64,000 nt of DNA. Source: JAVBMU01 sp031551755. Its GTDB lineage: Bacteria > Actinomycetota > Actinomycetes > Actinomycetales > Cellulomonadaceae. Below are positions 41,850 to 48,821 of this stretch, piece after piece (the first letter of the stretch is position 1; every line of letters starts with the position of its first letter). The notes below the pieces were generated by a model that saw nothing but the letters and a program-made list of their open reading frames with translations, ran no database searches and was not told the DNA's origin. The stretch is from NCBI GenBank assembly GCA_031551755.1, contig JAVBNE010000004.1:17626-81625 (forward strand), in the 5' to 3' direction. Made by a program: the position numbers and the translations under genes.

Positions 41850-41952
41850 GCCGATGTTGTGTCCGGAGAAGGCAAGGAGTCCGGCCGCCACCGTCGACGC
41901 TCGGCCCCGCCGCTGCCGGTCGGTGCCCCGCCGGGGCTCGGCCCGTCCCGCG

Positions 41953-42282
41953 CTAGCGCCGCCGTCGGCGCAGTACCGCGATCGCCACAATGGCGACGCC
42001 GACCGCTGCTGCTCCGAGGAGGAGCTTGACGTTGCGGCCCCGCTGCGGGTCGTCTGTCGGCAGGGGGGTGCCCGTCAAGAGGGCTCCGGCATCGCTGGCG
42101 GCTCGTTTCGCCTGCCCTGCCATGTTCGCGGCCTGGATGCGGGGGTCGAGGCGTTGGCTCAGGGCCTCCAGCGTGGTGGCCAGCTCTTGGCGAGTTCGGG
42201 CGATCGTGGCCTCGAGCTCGGCGGGAGTGGCGGGGGCGTCCATCGGCACCCACTCGGCCTGGGATTCGCTCGGCTGGGTCAC
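41953..42282 (-). CDS. DUF3618 domain-containing membrane protein
   Basis: A 109-residue protein. PATPAELEATIARTRQELATTLEAL is the DUF3618 motif, a short amphipathic helix. It is followed by a linker and one C-terminal membrane helix (LLLGAAAVGVAIVAIAVL) with a basic RRRRR end. The GTG start overlaps the stop of the upstream holin-like gene by four bases (GTGA). DUF3618 and actin-type holin-family proteins are neighbours in many actinobacteria; a role in membrane organisation is presumed but unproven. Confidence 0.85.
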   Translation of the reverse strand: MTQPSESQAEWVPMDAPATPAELEATIARTRQELATTLEALSQRLDPRIQAANMAGQAKRAASDAGALLTGTPLPTDDPQRGRNVKLLLGAAAVGVAIVAIAVLRRRRR

Positions 42283-42701
42283 CGGCGCAGTCCTTCCTTG
42301 AGGGTTTGCACGTCCTGCTTTGTGTTCTCGACGGCCCGGACGGGTGTCGGCGGGTTCGCCTGCTTGACCTGCCGGAGTCCGATCAGCACCAGCAGGGTCG
42401 CCACCAGGATCATGGAGCCGCCGACGATGAGTGCAGCGGCCCACCAGGGGAGCGCCTCGGCGATTCCGGCGACAGCCGCGAAGATCAGGACGGTCAAGGC
42501 GTAGAGCACGAGGACCGTCGCTGCCGCGAACAGCCCGATGCCGACGCCGGCATGTTTCACCTTCCCCGTGATCTCGGCCTTGGCCAGCGCGATTTCGGAG
42601 CGGATCAGGGTGGAGATCTGGGTGGTGAGTCTTTCGACCAGCTCCACGATGCTCGGCTTGTGGCTGCCTGCTGCGGTCCGGGTGTCGTCCGCGTCGCTCA
42701 T
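42279..42701 (-). CDS. phage holin family / PF07332-type membrane protein
   Basis: A 140-residue protein from ATG 42701. An N-terminal helix (SIVELVERLTTQISTLIRSE) is followed by the IALAKAEITGK motif of this family, and then by two membrane segments near residues 53-78 and 85-108. The C-terminus is soluble. Such actinobacterial proteins (called 'phage holin family' or putative Actinobacterial Holin-X) are normal chromosomal membrane proteins. It is coupled to the DUF3618 gene. The open frame extends through a tRNA region to 42890 and must start later. Confidence 0.83.
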   Translation of the reverse strand: MSDADDTRTAAGSHKPSIVELVERLTTQISTLIRSEIALAKAEITGKVKHAGVGIGLFAAATVLVLYALTVLIFAAVAGIAEALPWWAAALIVGGSMILVATLLVLIGLRQVKQANPPTPVRAVENTKQDVQTLKEGLRR

Positions 42702-42790
42702 CCTGCGCCCTTTCGCCAGTGTTGCTCCCAACTCAACCGTTGGGGCCAGTTCAGCGCAACCCACCACACCGCCGATTGTCCTGGAGAAAG

Positions 42791-42830
42791 ACGAGAACCC
42801 CCACTGGTGGCGGCCTGTGGGGGTTCTCGT
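42791..42830 (-). terminator. terminator of the tRNA-Phe transcript
   Basis: A perfect 14-bp stem (ACGAGAACCCCCAC at 42791-42804, GTGGGGGTTCTCGT at 42817-42830) with a 12-nt loop. It begins at the last base of the encoded CCA of tRNA-Phe. On the minus strand it is followed by CTTTCTCC. It is the strongest hairpin in this part and should end the tRNA transcript. Confidence 0.85.
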
Positions 42831-42905
42831 GGTGGCTCCGACCGGCGTCGATCCGGTGACCTTTCGATTTTCAGTCGAACGCTCTACCAACTGAGCTACA
42901 GAGCC
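42830..42905 (-). tRNA. tRNA-Phe (GAA)
   Basis: A 76-nt cloverleaf on the minus strand with encoded CCA. The acceptor is GGCTCTG with CGGAGCC, the D-arm has AGCTCAGTTGGTAGAGC, and the anticodon loop CTGAAAA has GAA in a TTCGA/TCGAA stem. The T-arm is CGGATCGACGCCG-like with one irregularity (ATCGACGC in place of the usual TTCGAxxC), so the T-loop first base is atypical. The adjacent terminator begins at the CCA end. Confidence 0.93.
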
Positions 42906-42937
42906 GAGAAGGCAAGGCCGCAGCCTTACCTTCTGAG

Positions 42938-43011
42938 CGACCCTGACGGGACTTGAACCCGCGACCTCCGCCGTGACAGGGCGGCGCGCTAACCAACTGC
43001 GCTACAGGGCC
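42938..43011 (-). tRNA. tRNA-Asp (GTC)
   Basis: A 74-nt minus-strand cloverleaf without encoded CCA. The acceptor is GGCCCTG with CAGGGTC and discriminator G. The D-arm contains AGCGCAGTTGGTTAGCGC, the anticodon loop is CTGTCAC with GTC, and the T-arm contains GGGTTCAAGTCCC. It lies 32 bp upstream of tRNA-Phe on the same strand, so both may share a transcript. Confidence 0.95.
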
Positions 43012-43088
43012 TTGCTGATCCGTATACGAACCGAAGAGGATCGTACCGTAGGGTCCCGGCGATCGGAAATCGACCGTGTGAAACCTTG

Positions 43089-43161
43089 TACCCCCAACGG
43101 GATTCGAACCCGTGCTACCGCCGTGAAAGGGCGGGGTCCTAGGCCGCTAGACGATGGGGGC
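43089..43161 (-). tRNA. tRNA-Glu (TTC)
   Basis: A 73-nt minus-strand cloverleaf without encoded CCA. The 5' acceptor GCCCCCA pairs with TGGGGGT (a G-U at the first pair), and the discriminator is A. The anticodon loop contains CTTTCAC with TTC, and the T-arm is GGGTTCGAATCCC. It is first in the Glu-Asp-Phe tRNA cluster, 77 bp upstream of tRNA-Asp. Confidence 0.94.
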
Positions 43162-43239
43162 CTGGCCTCATCGAAGCCGATGAGGCTGTGCCAGTGTAGC
43201 GGGTGCTCAGCGCGCCCCGCACCGTCATTGCGGGCAGGG

Positions 43240-43245
43240 CAAGAT
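43240..43245 (+). promoter_or_regulatory. candidate leaderless -10 element of the zincin gene
   Basis: CAAGAT is followed by 6 nt and GTG 43252, with A at position 2 and T at position 6 like the other leaderless candidates here. It supports GTG 43252 over ATG 43261 as the start. Confidence 0.3.
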
Positions 43246-43251
43246 GGGCCT

Positions 43252-43605
43252 GTGGTGGAGATGACGCGGGCGGACTTCGAGGACGCGGTACGGGACGGGC
43301 TCGATCTGCTGCCGGTCGAGCTGGCGGAGCAGATGGACAACGTCGTCGTGCTGGTCGAGGACGACGCGCCGCTGGAGGAACCGGATCTGCTCGGCCTCTA
43401 CGAGGGCGTTCCGCTGACGGAACGGGACTTGGGCTGGGCGGCCGGTTCGCTGCCGGACCGGATCACGATCTTCCGGAACCCGACCCTGGCCATCTGCGAG
43501 AGCCGGGAAGAGGTTGTGGAGGAGGTGGCGATCACGGTCGTTCATGAGATCGCCCATCACTTCGGGATCGATGACGACAGGCTTCACGAACTCGGTTGGG
43601 ACTGA
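43252..43605 (+). CDS. metallopeptidase (zincin) family protein
   Basis: A 117-residue protein with a zincin motif VHEIAHHFGIDDDRLHELGW near the C-terminus, where HEIAH holds the first two zinc ligands and the catalytic Glu. The following DDRLHELG fits the family's conserved end. The N-terminal half has MTRADFEDAVRDGLDLLP and VVVLVEDDAP, usual for this small actinobacterial/proteobacterial family. Its substrate is unknown. GTG 43252 and 43255 and ATG 43261 are all possible. The gene is just upstream of an ArsR-CDF pair, which has its own promoter. Confidence 0.85.
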   Translation: MVEMTRADFEDAVRDGLDLLPVELAEQMDNVVVLVEDDAPLEEPDLLGLYEGVPLTERDLGWAAGSLPDRITIFRNPTLAICESREEVVEEVAITVVHEIAHHFGIDDDRLHELGWD

Positions 43606-43613
43606 CGTACCGA

Positions 43614-43642
43614 TTTACAGGATCGTTGTACAGCGATACCAT
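43614..43642 (+). promoter_or_regulatory. arsR-type gene promoter with embedded operator
   Basis: TTTACA (43614-43619) and TACCAT (43637-43642) are separated by exactly 17 bp. The second hexamer is followed by 6 nt and the ATG, so the transcript is probably leaderless. The spacer holds the near-perfect palindrome ATCGTTGTACAGCGAT at 43622-43637, centred on TGTACA, with one mismatched pair. A repressor bound there would block RNA polymerase. Confidence 0.7.
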
Positions 43643-43648
43643 CGACGC

Positions 43649-43993
43649 ATGGCGATTCTTGATCGGCGCTCGGGTGCAGCTGCCCGGGCCGTCGCACGGA
43701 CCCCAGTGGTGGACCACGATCACGAGGTGGTGGCCAGGTTGTTGCGCGCACTGGCCGAGCCGAACCGGTTGGCGTTGGTGCATCTGCTGGCCGACGGCGA
43801 AAAGCGCGTGGTGGACCTGACGAGCGCGCTCGGGCTGGCACAGTCCACCGTCTCTGCTCACCTCTCGACGTTGCGTGATGCGGCGCTGGTGGACGTCCGA
43901 CAGGAGGGGCGGTCCTCGTGGTACCGGCTGGTCCGGCCAGAGGTCGCGCACATCCTGCAGGATGCCGAGAACGTCATCGCACAGACCCGATGA
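43649..43993 (+). CDS. ArsR/SmtB family metal-responsive repressor
   Basis: A 114-residue winged-helix regulator. LLRALAEPNRLALVHLLAD, VVDLTSALGLAQSTVSAHL (recognition helix) and LSTLRDAALVDVRQEGRSSWYRL (wing) define the family. It contains no cysteine, so metal binding would use Asp/His/Glu as in CzrA/SmtB alpha-5 sites. Candidates are DHDHE near the N-terminus and EVAHILQDAE at the C-terminus. ATG 43649 lies 6 nt after a -10-like hexamer. It overlaps the CDF transporter gene by four bases, so it probably controls zinc/cadmium/cobalt efflux through the operator in its own promoter. Confidence 0.9.
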   Translation: MAILDRRSGAAARAVARTPVVDHDHEVVARLLRALAEPNRLALVHLLADGEKRVVDLTSALGLAQSTVSAHLSTLRDAALVDVRQEGRSSWYRLVRPEVAHILQDAENVIAQTR

Positions 43994-44910
43994 GTCACTC
44001 TCACGCGCATTCTCATGGCGGGACGGCGACCGGGAGACACCGGCGCCGGCTCGCGATCGTGTTGACGATCACCCTGGCGGTCATGGTGGTGGAGGTGGTG
44101 GGCGCCGCCATCTCGGGGTCGATGGCCCTGCTGGCTGACGCCGGTCACATGCTCACAGATTCGGGTGGACTCGCCCTAGCCCTGTTCGCGACCTGGCTCG
44201 CGGGCCGGCCGGCGACGTCGCGGCGGACCTTCGGGTGGCAGCGCGCGGAGATCCTTGCGGCGCTGGCCAACGGGTTGTTGCTGCTGGTGATCTGTGCCTC
44301 GGTGATCACCGAGGGAATCGACAGGGCGCTTCACCCCCGGGTCGATATCGAGGTGGGCGTGATGGTTGCGGTGGCGGTCGTCGGCCTGGTGGCCAACCTG
44401 ATAGGAGTGCGGGTGCTCGCCACCGGCCGGTCGGAGAGCCTGAACGTGCAGGGTGCTTACCTTGAGGTGCTCGGCGACCTGCTTGGATCGGTGGCCGTGC
44501 TGGTGGCCGCCCTCGGTCTGCAGTTGGGGTTCGCTCGTGCGGACGGGTTGGCGTCGATCGCCATCGGGCTGCTGATAGCCCCGCGCGCCTTCTCGCTCCT
44601 GAGGGACGTCGTCCACGTGCTGCTGGAGGGCACCCCTTCGAGCATCGATCTCGCCGAGGTTCGCGAGCACATGGAGCGGGTGCCGGGTGTGTTGGGTGTG
44701 CACGATGTGCACGCGTGGACGATCTCCTCGGGGGTGCCGGTGATGTCGGCGCATGTGGAGGTCGAGCCGGATTGGCTGGCGGACGGCCGGGGTGTGGGAA
44801 TCCTGACCCGCCTGCGCAGCTGCCTGGGCGGCCATTTCGACGTCGACCACTGCACCTTCCAGCTCGAGCCCCCGCACCTGCGGGCGGACGAACGCCACGC
44901 CCACCGATAG
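43990..44910 (+). CDS. cation diffusion facilitator (CDF) family metal transporter
   Basis: A 306-residue efflux transporter with a His-rich N-terminus (MSHSHAHSHGG) and six membrane helices between about residues 18 and 215. The cytosolic C-terminal domain (about 220-306) has VHDVHAWTISSG. In helix 2, LLADAGHMLTD gives His/Asp metal ligands. The second site in helix 5 reads YLEVLGDLLGS, with Glu where some zinc transporters have His. It exports divalent metal with proton antiport. The ATG overlaps the arsR stop (ATGA). The frame is open upstream into arsR, but the His-rich start is typical. Confidence 0.93.
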   Translation: MSHSHAHSHGGTATGRHRRRLAIVLTITLAVMVVEVVGAAISGSMALLADAGHMLTDSGGLALALFATWLAGRPATSRRTFGWQRAEILAALANGLLLLVICASVITEGIDRALHPRVDIEVGVMVAVAVVGLVANLIGVRVLATGRSESLNVQGAYLEVLGDLLGSVAVLVAALGLQLGFARADGLASIAIGLLIAPRAFSLLRDVVHVLLEGTPSSIDLAEVREHMERVPGVLGVHDVHAWTISSGVPVMSAHVEVEPDWLADGRGVGILTRLRSCLGGHFDVDHCTFQLEPPHLRADERHAHR

Positions 44911-45071
44911 GGCTTCACACGGCGCCTGAGCGCCATACCGCCCGCGAGGCCCGAGTACCACGTCGGTCCTTGGGGTGCAGCTCGACTACCCGAGCGCCAG
45001 GCCGACCGCTGGGGCGCCGGACCCAGAGTGGCCGGACAGCGTGCTCATCATCAGCCCACGGGCGCGCCGGA

Positions 45072-45077
45072 TAGGCT
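45072..45077 (+). promoter_or_regulatory. candidate leaderless -10 element of galE
   Basis: TAGGCT is followed by exactly 6 nt (GGCGTC) and the ATG at 45084, with no Shine-Dalgarno. The spacing suits a leaderless transcript. Confidence 0.4.
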
Positions 45078-45083
45078 GGCGTC

Positions 45084-46070
45084 ATGACGATTCTGGTGAC
45101 GGGCGGGGCTGGCTACATCGGTGCGCATGTCGTGCGGCTGCTGCAGGAGCGTGGTGATGACGTGGTCGTCGTTGACGACCTGAGTACCGGGCAGACCACC
45201 CGCGTCCGGCCCGATACACCGCTGATCGAGATCGATCTGGCCGAGCCGTCGGCGGTCGATGTGCTCACCACAGCGATGCGCGACCACCAGGTCGAGGCCG
45301 TTGTCCATTTCGCCGCCCGCAAACAGGTAGGGGAGTCGATGGCGCGGCCCGCCTGGTACTACCAGCAGAACGTGGGTGGGTTCACCAACCTGGTCACCGC
45401 CATGGAGGCGGCCGGGGTCGACCGGCTGGTGTTCTCTTCCTCAGCGGCCACCTACGGCATGCCCCCGGTCTCCTTCGTCGAGGAAAAGCTGCACGCTGAG
45501 CCGATCAACCCCTACGGGGAGACCAAGCTGATCGGGGAATGGCTCGGGCGCGCCGCCGGCCGGGCCTGGGGGTTGCGCTTCGTAGCTTTGCGGTACTTCA
45601 ACGTGGCCGGTGCCGGGTGGCCGGAGTTGGGCGACCCGGCCGTGTTGAACCTGGTGCCGATGGTGCTCGACAAACTCGCCCTGGGCGAGCAGCCGGTCAT
45701 CTTCGGGGACGACTACCCGACGCCGGACGGCACCTGCATCCGGGATTACATCCACGTACGCGACCTCTCCCAGGCGCATCTGGCAGCGATCGCCTATCTG
45801 GACGCCGAGACGCGGCCCTTCGACACGTTCAACGTGGGCACCGGCACAGGGTCGTCGGTACGCGAGGTGATCGACGCCATCGGGCGGGCCAGCGGCATCG
45901 AGATCGAGCCGATCGTCAAGCCGCGCCGAGCCGGTGACCCGCCGCAGCTGGTGGGTTCCACCGCGCGGATCAACGAAGTGCTGGGCTGGCGGGCGGAGTT
46001 GGGTCTGACCGAGATCATTGATTCGGCATGGGAAGCGTGGCAAGCGGGACCGCGTCGCATCGGTAGGTGA
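45084..46070 (+). CDS. galE: UDP-glucose 4-epimerase
   Basis: A 328-residue extended SDR enzyme interconverting UDP-glucose and UDP-galactose. The NAD motif TGGAGYIG is at residues 6-13. VVHFAARKQVGES follows, with the active-site Ser/Thr in FSSSAATYG and the Tyr-xxx-Lys in NPYGETK. RYFNVAGA and GTCIRDYIHVRDL are GalE-specific. The length is usual. It probably feeds cell-wall galactan or glycoconjugates and ends 91 bp before the convergent M15 peptidase gene. Confidence 0.94.
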   Translation: MTILVTGGAGYIGAHVVRLLQERGDDVVVVDDLSTGQTTRVRPDTPLIEIDLAEPSAVDVLTTAMRDHQVEAVVHFAARKQVGESMARPAWYYQQNVGGFTNLVTAMEAAGVDRLVFSSSAATYGMPPVSFVEEKLHAEPINPYGETKLIGEWLGRAAGRAWGLRFVALRYFNVAGAGWPELGDPAVLNLVPMVLDKLALGEQPVIFGDDYPTPDGTCIRDYIHVRDLSQAHLAAIAYLDAETRPFDTFNVGTGTGSSVREVIDAIGRASGIEIEPIVKPRRAGDPPQLVGSTARINEVLGWRAELGLTEIIDSAWEAWQAGPRRIGR

Positions 46071-46161
46071 TGCGGGGCTGGCGCCGGCGCTGGGCGGCCG
46101 GTTCACGCAGCCGGGCTGCGCGCGTCCGCTTGTGCGGAGTACAGCGCTCGACCAGAAATGG

Positions 46162-47697
46162 CTAGGCGTGGCCGCCGGCGAACTCCCAGTGCCACGGCTC
46201 GTTCTTCGAGCCGCCCGGGCGGGCCCAGGTCGGGTTGTCCCAGCCGAAGGCGGGGGCGTGGTCCCGCATCCACTGGTACTCGTCGGTGGAGTACGAGCTG
46301 ATGTCGTCCCCGAGGTCGATCGCGACGCCCCAGCCGTGGTTCGAGGTGCCGGGACGGGCCGCGAGATAACCCTTGGCCGCCTTGACCGCGAGCTGTGCGC
46401 GGTAGGACCGGTAGGAGTCCGTCACCACGAGGTTACGGCCGAAGGCCTTGCGGAACTCGAGGTTCAGTCCCTCCAGCTGGTGGGCGGCATCACAACGAAG
46501 CTGTACGCCGGTGGTGAAGTCCACCCCGCACAGCTTTGAGGCGGGGATCTCGCCGTTCGAGTACCCATCGGTCGAGTCGGCCCACTTGGCGAGTTGTGCG
46601 GACAAGTCCGCGGCCCGGTCGGCGGCCGTCGGCGGGCCGGGAACGACCTGCACGCTCGTCGGGGCATCCGCGTCGTTGAGCAAGGTGCGCAGCTGGGTGG
46701 TCAGTGCTTCGATCTCCTCCACGGTGCCGGTGACCTCAACGGCATCGGCCACCGGGGCGGCGCCCTTCGGCGCGGCGGCACGTTCCTGGCTCCGGCTGGA
46801 CCGAGCGGAACGGTCGGCATCGGCTGAGGCGGCGTTGTGGGCGTCCAAAGACTTGTCGAGCTTCGTCCGCAGTGCGGCGATCTCCTGGGCCTTGTCTGCC
46901 GAGATCTCGGCGGACGACTGGGTGAGGTACTCAGCCCGGACCAACTCGCTGCTCGCGGCGGTCAGCATCGCCTCGGTCGCCTTGGCCTCGGTGGAGGCGG
47001 CAGGTTTGTTGGCAGCCGTGGTGGTGGAGGCCGAGGCGTCGGCGTCAGGGCCGGGGCCTGCGGCCAGCGGCCCCTCGTCGCCCGCGATGGCGGTGCCGGT
47101 GACAGTGGTCGTCAGGGCCACGAGCGCGACGGCGGTCGCTGTTCCGACGAGGGAGCGGCGGACGACTCGGTGGTCGGCCGGTCCGGCTGATGGCTTGCGC
47201 AGAGCCTTCCGCGCGGGCTTCGTGTCCCGTCGTGACTGGCTGGCCTCACGCATCGCCCGGCGGGTCGGTAGGCTGGTGTGCTCCGCGGGCGGGGTGAGGA
47301 TCATGGTCGGCGCGGTCGGCGCGGTCGGCGCGGTCGGCGCGGTCGGCGCGGTCGGCGCGGTCGGCGCGGTCGGCGCGGTCGGCGCGGTCGGCGCCGCGGC
47401 CGAAGCGGGTGCCGGGATCGCCGGGGTGTGCGTGGTGGCTGGCGTCGACATGGCCGGTGGGCGCGTGGTGACCACAGGCCCGGTGGCCGGTGTGACGAAA
47501 CGTGGGGCAGCAGGCGCGGGGACCACGGGAGTGGGAGCGCTGTGGCGGCCCTGCGCAACGGTCGAGACCTTCGGCGCTGGTACGCGAGCGGGAAGCTGCG
47601 CAGAAACTTCCTTCGTGGGGGCGGCCTCCCGCTGCGCGCGCAGTTGTGCGCGAGTAAGCGGCGTGGCGACGGCCCCAGGAGCGGAATGGCGACCCAT
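46162..47697 (-). CDS. M15 family D-alanyl-D-alanine carboxypeptidase with low-complexity N-terminus
   Basis: A 511-residue protein from ATG 47697, which has AGGAG 6 nt upstream. Residues 1-180 are Pro/Ala/Thr-rich and contain an uninterrupted run of ten APT triplets. A hydrophobic segment near 185-210 (VVRRSLVGTATAVALVALTTT) is a signal/anchor helix. A coiled-coil region follows (about 240-330). The C-terminal 110 residues form a VanY-type domain: VVTDSYRSYRAQ, GTSNHGWGVAIDLG (zinc His and Asp) and EPWHWEF (zinc His). It trims D-Ala from peptidoglycan peptides outside the membrane. The long cytosolic Pro-rich part is unusual. Confidence 0.85.
   Translation of the reverse strand: MGRHSAPGAVATPLTRAQLRAQREAAPTKEVSAQLPARVPAPKVSTVAQGRHSAPTPVVPAPAAPRFVTPATGPVVTTRPPAMSTPATTHTPAIPAPASAAAPTAPTAPTAPTAPTAPTAPTAPTAPTAPTMILTPPAEHTSLPTRRAMREASQSRRDTKPARKALRKPSAGPADHRVVRRSLVGTATAVALVALTTTVTGTAIAGDEGPLAAGPGPDADASASTTTAANKPAASTEAKATEAMLTAASSELVRAEYLTQSSAEISADKAQEIAALRTKLDKSLDAHNAASADADRSARSSRSQERAAAPKGAAPVADAVEVTGTVEEIEALTTQLRTLLNDADAPTSVQVVPGPPTAADRAADLSAQLAKWADSTDGYSNGEIPASKLCGVDFTTGVQLRCDAAHQLEGLNLEFRKAFGRNLVVTDSYRSYRAQLAVKAAKGYLAARPGTSNHGWGVAIDLGDDISSYSTDEYQWMRDHAPAFGWDNPTWARPGGSKNEPWHWEFAGGHA
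47305..47394. repeat. ten 9-bp tandem repeats inside the M15 peptidase gene
   Basis: GGTCGGCGC is repeated ten times without interruption on the + strand (90 bp), encoding ten APT triplets on the minus strand. A 9-bp coding repeat of this purity can expand or contract in frame by slippage. Confidence 0.95.
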
Positions 47698-47782
47698 CAA
47701 CGACTCCTGCGGGGAGCGGTCGATTGGCAGTTGTCCGTTCGCAGGTCGATCAGCGTCACACATGGTCCGTTCACCGGGCGGC

Positions 47783-47833
47783 GGCCGCGCGTCCAGTCGC
47801 GGCCCTGACTGTTCACCCTCGTGGGGTAAACAG
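47783..47833 (-). other. structured leader upstream of the M15 peptidase gene
   Basis: Two adjacent hairpins lie 86-136 bp upstream of the start. The first, at 47809-47833, is a 10-bp stem with one G-U pair (CTGTTTACCC / GGGTGAACAG in the transcript). The second, at 47783-47804, is a 7-bp GGCCGCG/CGCGGCC stem. The GGGTGAA segment recalls the ydaO-type c-di-AMP riboswitch that regulates some actinobacterial wall hydrolases, but the rest of that consensus was not found. Confidence 0.4.
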
Positions 47834-47989
47834 CCTCCATCCTCGGTCAGACCCGGACGATGTTGGCGCTTATCCGGCGAACGTCGCTCGCGGATGCAGT
47901 GCCGGGCGTGTGGGGGAATTGTAAAGGGGAGTCGCGAATATCACCGCTGGTCAGGAGCTTGTGAGCTGGCTCACGCCAGCACGATTGCC

Positions 47990-48778
47990 CTATCCGACCG
48001 GCTCCGGCACGGGTGGCCGGCGGACCGGAAGGTCCGGAATCGCCGGGGCGGCGTCGGCGTAGGGCGCGAGCAGAAGTGTGACCGTCGCCCACCCCCGCAG
48101 CAGCAGGCCGGCATCCGATTCAGGCTCGGTGTGGTGTTCGGTGCCAGTGAACCGCACGGTCAGGTGCCGGTCATCACGTTCGTGGATCCTGGCCTGCACC
48201 ATGCCGAAGGTTGCCAACGGCGCGGGACGCAGACCGCGCAGGTCCTCCGGGCGGGCATCGGGGACATTGACGTTGACCGTGCGGTTCTCCACTGCTGTGT
48301 CTTGCGCCCAGCCGACCACGTGCTCGGCAACCATCCCGGCCGTCTCCCAGAACCGCGGTGTGGCGGAGTCGATTGAGACCGCCACCGACCGGATCCCGTG
48401 CGTCATGGCCGAGAGTGCCGCACCCACCGTGCCCGAGTGCAGGATCGCGTTCCCGGTGTTCGCCCCCCGGTTCACGCCCGAGAGCAGCAGATCCGGTTTC
48501 GGGCCGAAACCCCCAAAGGCAGCTACGAATGCGATCATCGCCGGTGCCGCGCGGACCGCAAAGGAGAGCACGCCATCGGGCAAGCCAGGAGCCCGGCGTT
48601 CCTCGACCACGAGACTGCCGTCGTCCTGCGCTCCGGTCAGCGAAGCGGAGGCGCCAGAAGATTCCCGGGCTGGTGCCGCGACGACGACGTCGTAGCCCAG
48701 GCGGGTGGCGACGCCCGCGAGTACCGCGAGTCCCGGCGACTCGATCCCATCATCATTGGTGATCAGTGCGTGTGGCAC
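47990..48778 (-). CDS. surE: 5'/3'-nucleotidase SurE
   Basis: A 262-residue nucleoside monophosphate phosphatase. The N-terminal ALITNDDGIESPG carries the metal-binding Asp pair. VVAAPARESSGASAS, LLSGVNRGANTGNAILHSGTV and GAALSAMTHGIRSVAVS are the SurE family motifs, with Asn/Ser metal or phosphate contacts. The function is usually assigned to nucleotide salvage under stress. The ATG at 48778 starts directly at the signature. It lies 43 bp downstream of a PfkB-like kinase on the same strand. Confidence 0.93.
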   Translation of the reverse strand: MPHALITNDDGIESPGLAVLAGVATRLGYDVVVAAPARESSGASASLTGAQDDGSLVVEERRAPGLPDGVLSFAVRAAPAMIAFVAAFGGFGPKPDLLLSGVNRGANTGNAILHSGTVGAALSAMTHGIRSVAVSIDSATPRFWETAGMVAEHVVGWAQDTAVENRTVNVNVPDARPEDLRGLRPAPLATFGMVQARIHERDDRHLTVRFTGTEHHTEPESDAGLLLRGWATVTLLLAPYADAAPAIPDLPVRRPPVPEPVG

Positions 48779-48821
48779 ATGCCCTCCCTCGCGTGGTCGG
48801 CCGGATGGCTGGCGCGGCGGA

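Larger units (their letters stand above)
41603..41952. other. gene-free G-rich region downstream of bldC
   Basis: A 350-bp stretch between convergent bldC and the DUF3618 gene. It holds two imperfect copies of a roughly 76-bp segment, a G-run cluster with quadruplex spacing and a 10-bp hairpin, listed separately. No open frame with a recognisable domain is present on either strand. Confidence 0.7.

Noticed and set aside
42279..42701. Phage holin as evidence of prophage
   Set aside because: Coupled to DUF3618, a normal actinobacterial pairing; no lysis or structural gene nearby.
47783..47833. Calling a c-di-AMP (ydaO) riboswitch
   Set aside because: Only GGGTGAA and a short hairpin match; the remaining conserved elements were not found.
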